Made by a program: the position numbers and the translations under genes. The notes beneath the pieces are model-generated. The model did not search any database and was not told the DNA's origin. It worked only from the letters and a program-made list of their open reading frames with translations. 64,000 nt of DNA from Lunularia cruciata. Its lineage: Eukaryota; Streptophyta; Marchantiopsida; Lunulariales; Lunulariaceae. Where the stretch lies: NCBI GenBank assembly GCA_948567375.1, contig OX419759.1:17018744-17082743 (forward strand), given 5' to 3'. Positions within the stretch are counted from its first letter, which is position 1. Every line of letters starts with the position of its first letter. This document shows positions 55,310 to 64,000 of the stretch, piece by piece.

Positions 55310-57706
55310 ATGGGACGAACCCGATTCGGGTTTGGTTTGATTCCATCTCACAAGCGGCAGATAGAGTTGGAATGGTGGCTAGATGATACACAAGGGTGGG
55401 GGCAGAAGTTATTTCTGATGAAGTCTTTTAAGCGCAGGTTCACCACTGAGGACCTCCGAAGCTTTGAACTTCACTGCAGGAATCGACCGGAGTTTCAGAA
55501 AAGTGTTGCCTTTTGGGCAGGTGCCTGTGACCGTACGCTTAGGTTTGTGTTGGAGAAAGGAAATTTTGCTGCAACTTTTGATGGGTGTCCGCGATCACGT
55601 CCGAGGTTTCCAGATGTTAGTGGTACCAGGGTTCAGAAAGTCCGGGGAACATCTCAGATTAGATTATTTTGTAGGAGCAGAGATGTTGATCAAAACACCG
55701 TAGAGGCTGTACAGAACACTGAATTAGTGAATGGAGGAATTGAAGGTTCAAAAGGTGGATTCCCTGCTGGGATTATCGTAGAAAAGGCTGTTTATGATCA
55801 GACAATACAGACGAGGTTTTCTGGAAGGAGAACAAGTTGGCCCTGGATAAGCGTTGTTCCTTCTGAGCTTAAACCAGGATATATAGGAATAAGGGATCAG
55901 GAGACCGCGCCTCCTGGAAGCAACACCTCCTCTCTACCTCAGCCATTATTTCCAATCCCAGAAATATACCGACATCCGGGTACCAAACAGCCCTTACAAA
56001 TTTACCCTCTTAATGTTCCGGACAGAATCTGCAGTTTACTCACCAACTACGGTTGGTCAGCGCATACAGAACTTGAGCTTCGAGGGTTGATGAAGGAGAT
56101 AAAGTTTTTGAAGCCTAGGCAGATCCTTGTTGTATTAAGGAAACAGAGACATGCCGAAGTGGCTTACGGTTTCTTGCAGTGGGCTATGGCGGAAGCTAAC
56201 TGCAAGCTGCACATAAAATGTTTCACTATAGTGATGCCTCTACTAGGGCGGGTACGGAAGTTCCATCTGCTAGAGCAGTTGCTGGATGATCTGGATCAGA
56301 AAGGGTATACTTTAGACAAGATAATTTTTACTGCAGCAATGCGGTGCTATGCATCAGGGCTTAAAATCCAAGAGGCTTTGGAGATATTCGCCAAGATGAA
56401 AGCTAGAGGATATAAGCCAGATTGCGTGACTTATTCAGTCTTGATCCAGATGTTTTCGAAGGTCAGGTTGTACCAAGAGGCTATTAAACTGTATGAAGAG
56501 ATGCTAAGTCTCGGAATAGCAACTGACACTCAGCTTTACAACTGCGTCATCTGCACTTTCGGGAAAGCTGGTCGCCTGGATCTTGCTTACAAGAAGTTGG
56601 AGGAGATGAGGGAGAGGGGTCACATACCGGATCAGTTCACCTATGGTGTTCTTATCGAAGGATATGCTAAAGCAGGTCGGCGAGAGTTTTTGGATCTCTA
56701 CAAGGAGATGCAAAACGAAGGCATTCCGTTGAACGAGGTCATATTTAACATCTTGTTCCTGGGAGTCGGTCGCATTGGTACACTGCAAGATGCTGAAAAT
56801 ATTTTCGCTGATATGGAGCAAGTTGGATTGGCGGCCAATCTGCATGCCTTCGCCACTTTGATTGGTATGTACTCAAAAACTGGCAAAGCTGAAGCAGCAC
56901 AAAGATGGTTTGACAAGATGATTAGTTTCGGCTTACAGCCCACGTTAGCTATTGCCAATTCTCTGCTTGATGGCTACGCACGTGCAAAAGAATTCTCCGA
57001 AGCGAAAAAGGTCCTGGATTCATTTCACAAGTGGGAACTGACACCGAACTTGCAGACCTTTACCGTTTGCCTTCGATGTTTGAGTCTGTGCGAACGGAAA
57101 GAAGACGGTGAGATAGTTCAGAGGATGCTATCCTGTCACGAAGGAAGTCACTTTCTGAAACTGCTGCTGGATAGTACCACACCGGAGAAGAATGTTGCAC
57201 CCACTGTTGCATCATTTTTCAGTACTCTGCAGTTTGAGAAGAGACAGTTTCGACGAGATTTTGTTGATGTGTTGATAAATTACCTTTACCAATTTGGTTT
57301 CCGTAGTCAGGGAAATCAAGTTTGGGAAGAAGCTCTAGCAAGCTACATTTTCCCTTCACTAGTTGAACAGGGGCCAGAGGGAATCTGTTCAGTAAATTTG
57401 CAGAACATGGAGTACGGCACAGCGGTTGTTGCACTCACGCGCACTTTCCCTCGACTAATCAAACAGTTCCACAGGCGGGAAATGACTCCGCAATGGGTTC
57501 AGATAATTACTGGTCCCGTCAGAGAGGAGCCAGCGACAGATGCTACTACTGTACACCAGGCCGTGGCAGTCCTTCTCCAGACACTAAACTCTCCTTTCCG
57601 TGTGGATACTCCAGAGACAGTCAGTGGCTTCGTTGGACGCGGTGAAGATGTTGTCAATTGGCTGGATGAACCTCAAGTGAAGGCTATGCTAGCCTTCAAA
57701 CATTGA
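55310..57706 (+). CDS. P-class PPR protein with SMR-like C-terminal region
   Basis: Intronless, 798 residues. Residues 1-230 show no repeats and are rich in Arg and Ser; organelle import is likely but not proven. Eight to nine 35-residue PPR motifs run from about residue 300 to 600, for example TYSVLIQMFSKV and TYGVLIEGYAKAGR. The last 160 residues match the C-terminus of Arabidopsis At1g18900/At1g74750-type proteins: VDVLINYLYQFGF, GTAVVALTRTFPR, FVGRGEDVVNWL. The SMR hallmark LDLH is VNLQ here and TGxGxxS is ITGPVREE, so nuclease activity is doubtful. Such proteins bind RNA in plastids or mitochondria. Start at 55310 is the first ATG of the frame; ATG 55418 is an alternative. Confidence 0.9.
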   Translation: MGRTRFGFGLIPSHKRQIELEWWLDDTQGWGQKLFLMKSFKRRFTTEDLRSFELHCRNRPEFQKSVAFWAGACDRTLRFVLEKGNFAATFDGCPRSRPRFPDVSGTRVQKVRGTSQIRLFCRSRDVDQNTVEAVQNTELVNGGIEGSKGGFPAGIIVEKAVYDQTIQTRFSGRRTSWPWISVVPSELKPGYIGIRDQETAPPGSNTSSLPQPLFPIPEIYRHPGTKQPLQIYPLNVPDRICSLLTNYGWSAHTELELRGLMKEIKFLKPRQILVVLRKQRHAEVAYGFLQWAMAEANCKLHIKCFTIVMPLLGRVRKFHLLEQLLDDLDQKGYTLDKIIFTAAMRCYASGLKIQEALEIFAKMKARGYKPDCVTYSVLIQMFSKVRLYQEAIKLYEEMLSLGIATDTQLYNCVICTFGKAGRLDLAYKKLEEMRERGHIPDQFTYGVLIEGYAKAGRREFLDLYKEMQNEGIPLNEVIFNILFLGVGRIGTLQDAENIFADMEQVGLAANLHAFATLIGMYSKTGKAEAAQRWFDKMISFGLQPTLAIANSLLDGYARAKEFSEAKKVLDSFHKWELTPNLQTFTVCLRCLSLCERKEDGEIVQRMLSCHEGSHFLKLLLDSTTPEKNVAPTVASFFSTLQFEKRQFRRDFVDVLINYLYQFGFRSQGNQVWEEALASYIFPSLVEQGPEGICSVNLQNMEYGTAVVALTRTFPRLIKQFHRREMTPQWVQIITGPVREEPATDATTVHQAVAVLLQTLNSPFRVDTPETVSGFVGRGEDVVNWLDEPQVKAMLAFKH

Positions 57707-58537
57707 TCCCTGTACTCTGGAAGACGTTTGCTGCATGTTTGGTTCCTGGTCCAGATGTCTGAGGTTCTTTGATACCCGAGGTGTCAAAGGATTATTAAGA
57801 TGTGAACACTGCTAGGCCAGTATCGCTCCATTCTGCAACTTGAAGAAGAAAGCTATGGTTATAGGATGGCAGTCGTTCTCGTCACTCAATTTTGTCCTCA
57901 ATATTGTATTGCTGGTCTGTGCAGGTTCGCGAATTAATGTACCAACTTCCATTAGTGCATCAATGAAACCTGGACAGAGAGGATCCATGTGATAAGCAAT
58001 AAGCTCTGTTTCTGTGGCAATTAGCTTCTCTACGGGGCTCAATTGCCCCTGCAGCACTTGCATCACCAGTGTCCCCAGTAAGATCGGTTGGTCAGTTCAG
58101 TTAGTGTCAATGACATCTTACACTCGGATAGCTTTGCTTCTCATCATTTTTGCTGTCTGAATGCTACCGTATCATTCCTCCATATGGTCTTGAACAAGTC
58201 ACTATCCTACTCCCAACGTCAATGCTAATGTTGACAATTCTGAGAAGACTCTAATGGCCGTCGGCATTCTTCATATCGCTGTCCTGCCTGAGGGATCTAG
58301 GTTGATCCTACAACTCACTCCTGGTTTCTGCGCGTGTCTCGGAACTGTACGTGAAATGTTTATAGGTGAAGGTTTAGCCAGAGCGCTGGAGGTTTAAAAC
58401 TTCATAAGATCAGATATTTACAGTATGTGTATGTTTCCTGTATGGAACCGGGAACCGGGAAACGGGTTCTGTATTCAGTTACTCAATATGTGTTTGCTCC
58501 ACTTGACCCGGCAGGGGAAGAGGGCAGATGATACCTG
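57707..58537. other. Downstream of the PPR gene, noncoding
   Basis: Likely 3' UTR followed by intergenic DNA. A minus-strand frame at 58066-57812 has no recognisable domain. Confidence 0.45.
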
Positions 58538-58867
58538 GATGAGTGTCTCTCATTTGCTCATAAGGCACACTCGGAAAACATTCAATAGCCACTTAACTAG
58601 CTCAGGAAATAATCATCTTGGAGGATTAAAAATTTGCTGTTGTTCTCGCGTGTGATCTTTCACCTTGAACAAAATCAGTCTATGTTTCAGCAAGTTAGAT
58701 GTCCCGGATGAGTGTCTCTCATTTGCTCATAAAGCACACTCGGAAAACATTCAAGAGCCACTTAACTAGCTCAGGAAATAATCATCTTGGAGGATTAAAA
58801 ATTTGCTGTTGTTCTCGCGTGTGATCTTGAACAAAATCAGTCTATGTTTCAGCAAGTTAGATGTCCC
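58538..58867. repeat. Tandem duplication, 168 + 162 bp
   Basis: Units 58538-58705 and 58706-58867 are nearly identical, with a 7-bp gap ('ttcacct') and few substitutions. A recent local duplication. Confidence 0.95.
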
Positions 58868-59288
58868 AAAGCAAACCGCCCAAAAGCCCGAGGAAGCTTG
58901 TTTCCAGTATCTTTCTGCCAAGAGTCCTACTTGTCAGTGAGTTGCGTTGTAGAAATCGGCTAGTATGTTATATCGATATCCTTTACAGTCAGCGGAAAAG
59001 AACCGCCCAATCAACTGTAGTCATCGCCACAATCCAAGCTGAAGCTTTTCAGCACGAGGGGACCAATATTCATCACATTAATAATACTGGCGGCAAGCCC
59101 AGAAAGCTAAAAAAAAAAAGCTGAACAATAGAGTTCCATCCATGAAGGAGTGAGTACCCTCCAGTAATTCAATCTCGTACAGTCAAAGATGTCCCAGTCC
59201 AGCATCACCTTAGGCTGGCGTCGTTGGAAAAGGTCTAAAGGACTATCTCCCGTGAGTCATGCTATCGTTCTCTGCGTCATTCCCAACT
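58868..59288. other. Noncoding stretch
   Basis: No supported gene; one 87-codon frame without motifs. Confidence 0.45.
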
Positions 59289-59298
59289 AAAAGAATGG

Positions 59299-59362
59299 GC
59301 TTGATGGGGTCTTTCCATCCTTCGTCTTTTCTACGCGGTCGCCTTTTTCTCTTTTTCTCACC
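59299..59362 (+). repeat. 64-bp LINE 3' end with 10-bp target duplication
   Basis: Starts 'gcttgatggggtctttcc' and ends in 'ctctttttctcacc'. Flanked by AAAAGAATGG at 59289-59298 and 59363-59372. Confidence 0.85.
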
Positions 59363-59372
59363 AAAAGAATGG

Positions 59373-60524
59373 TGAAGTGCCAAATTTCCCAAGAGATTTG
59401 AGGATCGGCGCAACATCATCCCCCGAAGAAAGGGGCCAGAGCCAAGTTTGAGCACCGAGAGAAATATTTCACACGAGCGACGTCGAGACAGCCTGAGACT
59501 TTACAGACAGAATTTCGTTATACCTTTTACTCCTCCGTGCACGTACACAGATGTCAAGCTTACCGTCTACTGCGCTCTAAATTTTCACCCGAGCGAAGGG
59601 GCCTTCTGGATCTCACGTTCGCTCGCTTCTCTAGCCTCGTTTGGATTGCGAGGCCATGAACTTAGCAATTCTTCCACAAATATCGGGTGATTGATCCACA
59701 TGTCGTCTTGATTCTACTAGAGTCATGAGTAGTTGAACCGATGATGCCGAGTTCACCGAGGTAATCAAAGGATTCATGGACACCGACAGAGGGGAGGATG
59801 TGAGAGCAGTATCGATGATGTTGTCCCGACAAAAGAGATAAGGAAGAACTACTGCAGCACACTGATGAGGATGCAAGGATCTGTAAGAGCTCGGCTGTTA
59901 GTAAACAGGAACTGATTTCGCTCCAATTGCCACTTTATTAGGTAGAGAAACAATGGCATTCGCCCTCCCGTCCCTTTCTCCGCTTTCACTCTTCTGACCC
60001 TTGAACCTTGGTCTCTAATATCATTTACCCTGTTTATTACGAGTGAAAGACCACTTCCTGAAAACATGTGGTTCTCATCATATCGAATCAGTTCTTCTCA
60101 TTACCTGGTGCATGTTGTTAATCACCTGTGCGCGACTGTAGGAGAGCGAGCACTCACCCAAGGCAAAATGCGTTACTTTCATTCTTACTTTTCTTCAAAT
60201 GGCAAAATTTATCTGAGAGATGGTGAATTGGGGTACTTGACACGCTCTTTGAGGAAATTGCTGTCGTGTCTTCGGCTTTGACGGAGTGTGAATGAGAATC
60301 CACTCAACTGTATCATAAGAAAGGACAGTAGAGTCACAAAGTGCAGATCCAACTAAGAAATTACATTTGACAGGATTATAGATCTCTTGCAGACATCTCA
60401 AGTACATAAGACAAGGAAAAGACAAACCTCATAGCTAAGAGGTGTCAAGTTTTAGCTGCGGGTATGCGAATTTACCCTTTCGATTGAGGAACCTAGATGT
60501 TTATACAACTGGCAACCAGGAGAA
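59373..60524. other. Noncoding stretch
   Basis: Several frames of 60-81 codons on both strands; none has a domain. Confidence 0.45.
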
Positions 60525-61330
60525 GGACTGAAGTAACCCGGTGCCCAAAGAAGCCCTGATAAGTCCCATACAGTATCCAGAACTACAATCATTAGTACGT
60601 ACTGAGGGGAAGTTAGATCCCACAAATTTGCGCGTCTATCCACTTCGGGAGCTTTTTCAAGCGTTAAATTACTTCTTCGTTTCCTGGTTGCAACGTCTTC
60701 ATCCATCCCGCAATCAGAAGGTGAGGAAATGATTTCATTGATGTTCAAAACGAGTCCTTGAAGAGTCCTATACTCAAAACTACAACAAGGGCGACGACGG
60801 AGGGAAAAGGTGACGGATCCATAAGAATCTACGTCCCTTCGGTTACCCCTCTTCAATCAAGGAGCATTAAGGCCCGTAGTTCGGGAGATCAGACAATGAA
60901 GAAATGATTTAACCCGATGTTCGAATTCAAAGCAGTCCATAGATTAAAAGTACGACTACGGAAAGAGAGGTCCACAGTAACGTACATCCCTTCAATGACC
61001 TCTAATTCAATCTAGCACGGATTGGTCAACCGTTAGAAGGTCATACATCGGGGAATCAATCAGGAACTGTAGATGGGATGTGACCCGACCATCATCCAAA
61101 CCAGTCCGTGAAAGGTCCTTTTACTACCGTGACGGTACTAGTGGGAAGAAACGATACATACCCTTCCAAATTTACCTATTGTCAATCAAAGATCTTACTC
61201 ACACCTGACAATTAGGAACTTAAGAAGGGACTGAATCGAACTCGACGTTCAAAAGCAGTCCATGAAAAGTCAGTTCCATATACAACAACGAAAAGAAAAG
61301 ACAGATCCACCCAGATGCATGCTTGGACCG
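60525..61330. repeat. Diverged satellite-like tandem array, about five units of 155-200 bp
   Basis: Unit starts near 60525, 60725, 60900, 61072 and 61227. Shared blocks are 'gaaatgattt...cgatgttc', 'cagtccatgaaaagtcc', 'actacaac' and 'tacatccctt...tcaatcaa'. Divergence is high but the block order is constant. Confidence 0.65.
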
Positions 61331-64000
61331 TCTGGACAAGACAGATAGATAGATAGATTTACAGACAGACACCCACCCACTGAGGATGGACCGCCCCTCC
61401 CATCCTTCTTCCATGCATAACTGCCAGTGTTTGTCGATCAGATCCTTGGATCGTTCGGCGATGGATAATATATTCAACTGCACGCACTGCACAATGCAGT
61501 CGTTCTTTTGGAGAGCAGTGGTCTCACGAACTCTGAATTCACCTGAACCCTTTTCTCTTTAATATATATTCGTACGCGCTTTCAAGCGTTTCATTCTCTC
61601 TATCTATCTGGATTAAAGAGAAGGAAGAGAAGCGAGTGAGCTGAATTCCTACCAACAATCTTCTTTACAGCCCAATTCCTCCCTTACTCTCGTCGTGCGG
61701 TGTGCTGTAACTCTTCCTTTCGCTGCACCCGGACATATGATGCACACATTAGGTGCCAAAAGCTTTATTCCTTCTTTTGCTTTTTGGTTCCATTTCTTTG
61801 TTCGGTACCTTACTCGTACTGGAGACTTTCTGCGTCAATTCATCGCTTTGGATAACGTATAAAAGAGTCACTCCATGTAATGAAGTGCTGTTAAATTCTT
61901 TATCATGCTTCATTAGTAATACATGTGCCGAGGATCAACTCCTATCACGACAGTGTTGCCAGCTATTCTAACTTCATAGTTGTGAAGCAAATCTCTTTCA
62001 TAATGGTTTCCTAGTGGCTAATTTCTCGATGGTATTGCATGAAATATGAACAGTTTGAGTTGAAGCTCCAGTCGAGAATCTTCTTATGACATGTGATTAA
62101 TTTGAACAGTTTCTTTACACGCGGTGTTCATTGTTTAACGGACATAAGTATGAAAATGAAATTTGGGGTGCAATGTGAATAATATTATTGCCAATCATTC
62201 AAAGGCATGCTGCTCTTTATTTTGTTTCTCATACTTCAAATGTTAGAGTGTGAACGCATCATATTTGACCGTGCCAAACTCAACTTTCTTCTGAGCCCCA
62301 AAGATATGATGAGGAGCCTCTTAATGTGCGCTATGCAGATCCATCTCATCTTCTACTTTCAACTTCTTCGCACTCATATCAACTTCGCCTCTAGTCAAGT
62401 TCTATGACTTTCTGCGATCATTTCGTATGCTTGGTCAATTATTCGCACTAGACATAAATGGGGTGAAGACTTGATCATGACGCCAGAAAGTTTGAAGGTT
62501 CTGCAATTCTTTTCACATGTCTGATGACCCACGATAGAAATCTACGATTTGAAGCTCGGTCTTTTCGTTCTCGTCAGCTTAAAGAAAATCGGATCTACAG
62601 AAAAATACGATGGGTTGTCGATCCATCACTGACAGTTCTACAGTAGCGGTTTACATAAAAGCAGCAGCATGTATGGGAAGATCTTATATATCATCGACTT
62701 TTTAGTGCTATTTTCATTCTTCATCGCAAACCCATTAAACTATGTGAGGATACCAAACTCTTTGTAGAGTTATCATCATCATTAGTCACTTTATATTCTT
62801 CTTGTGTGGGGCAACTTTTAGTTTATGCGGAAACTCAAGCACTCATCATCAAACGCGAATATACCCGCAGTAGTAGTTGAGGAGTTTATGGGGCTATGTC
62901 CACCGATTGTATTAGAGGGTGATGGCCTTGTCCTTGTAGGTATTTAATCAGGTGCAAAACTACCGTGGTAGACCAAGCATATCTTCAATTGACCTAGCTC
63001 CTCATAGCTTACCAGTTGAAGAAATAAAGAAAATACTTTACAGATGAAAATTACAGAAGCGTGTGTGTCTGTGTCAAAAATACCGGAAGTGCTGTGCTCC
63101 CTTTGTCCCCGAAAACCACTAAAGAAAATTATACTCGATGCTACTACCTTATAGAACCATAGACTTTGTGAAGTTCCTATGAAGTGGCCAAACTATCATA
63201 AAGTTTGAAAAATCTTTTCCATGAAATTTCTATGGACTCCTACATGCTCGATATCCACCTTTCTTATCCCGCTGATTAATCCTTGCACAACCTAAAAGAA
63301 CAAGAGTAAAACCTCATAATAGTCCACAAAACATTTGAAATGAAACCAAGAACCGAAATCCTTGTGCATAATAAAATTAACCACCCGTGCAAAGAAGCCC
63401 AATAGACCAAAACAGGTCACATTTGCAAATTCATTTCTATTTCTCCTCGTTTCGAAAAAGCCGAGAGAACTGACCAAGAACTTACTTCCTTTTCTCAACC
63501 TTGTCTTAAACAACTCTTTCCACAATCGATGAAGATGATTGATAATGATGCGTATGAATTCGAGAATATGGTACCACCACTACTACTACTACTACGTCTA
63601 CAGTGTTTTTGGGGCTCACAATCAAAAAAGGTCAAAAAGGAAAACAGCTGGAGTAAAAGAGATACCAGCTGTACACAATTGCGGCTCAAAAGGATAAGTC
63701 TAACGCTACCAGCTGGACACCAAATTTCATCCTCACGTGCAGTAAAATAAGAATATCAATTACACTACATAATATATTCATATTATGCTATCACATCTTT
63801 GACAACATACGCGGAAACAGGTCAAGCGAGGTCAAAAGACAAGACGTTGCCAAGATGTATATATTTATATATTGTACTGTTGTGGAAGAACAAAGTCAGC
63901 CCTCCATGACTTCAATGATGCTAGAATTTATTCTCAATGGGGTAGGTGTTGTTGTTCAAATCCTATCATGTCTAAGGGAAAGTCCCTGGACTCTTTCCCT
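61331..64000. other. Noncoding right end of the window
   Basis: Holds a short (GATA)n near 61338-61357, a (TAC)n near 63577-63597, and frames under 90 codons without motifs. No gene is supported. A promoter-like AT stretch (61559-61570) has no gene visible after it. Confidence 0.5.

Noticed and set aside
61559-61570. TATATA-like promoter signal
   Set aside because: No supported gene follows within 2 kb; AT-rich chance match is likely.

Overview
The window looks like nuclear DNA of a land plant or close streptophyte relative, most likely a seed-free lineage (bryophyte, lycophyte or fern). Three things point that way: an intron-split cytochrome P450 gene of the plant CYP86 clan, an intronless plant-type PPR gene, and dense nested Ty3/Gypsy elements together with a LINE family of the type I know from seed-free plants and streptophyte algae. 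I cannot name the species. Only two host genes look intact: a six-exon CYP704-like P450 (28017-32028) and a PPR-SMR-like gene (55310-57706). Nearly everything from 1 to about 53,600 apart from the P450 block is transposable-element sequence in layers.

Layout. 1-8880: chromovirus-type element 'B' (minus strand, 5' LTR 8141-8880, running off the left edge), split at its gag by element 'A' (945-6740), an internally deleted Athila/Tat-like element with a 4-bp target duplication. 8881-13679: decayed chromovirus 'C' (minus), into which B is inserted. C itself sits in a LINE fragment (13680-14700). 14705-20515: LINE fragments, one split by a 3.78-kb element 'E' (15276-19056). 20516-27840: 3' end of a second C copy, a solo-like A LTR, the 3' end of a plus-strand B copy, a diverged A LTR and a long decayed LINE (24567-27840). 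28017-32028: P450 gene, with a 186-bp LINE 3' fragment just after the stop. 33725-36082: plus-strand 3' part of element 'F'. 37601-51971: a near full-length minus-strand F copy, split by a second E copy (43018-46820) and a solo A LTR (47605-48283). 51972-53970: minisatellite and a broken SANT/Myb-like gene. 55127-57706: PPR gene. 57707-64000: mostly noncoding, with a 165-bp tandem duplication, a 64-bp LINE insertion and a diverged satellite of about 175 bp.

The most notable system is element F. Between its protease and reverse transcriptase it carries a cytosine-5 DNA methyltransferase-like domain (motifs I, IV, VI, VIII and X recognisable), and its integrase ends in a C4HC3 PHD finger instead of a chromodomain. 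The PHD finger is seen in both F copies; the methyltransferase is visible in one. A retroelement pairing a chromatin 'writer' with a histone-tail 'reader' would be unusual. These copies are decayed, so activity can only be inferred for the family. The second unusual item is element E: two copies of about 3.8 kb with TG...CA ends and 5-bp target duplications but no flanking LTRs, coding for a long acidic/coiled-coil protein with an in-frame TGA at the same codon in both copies.
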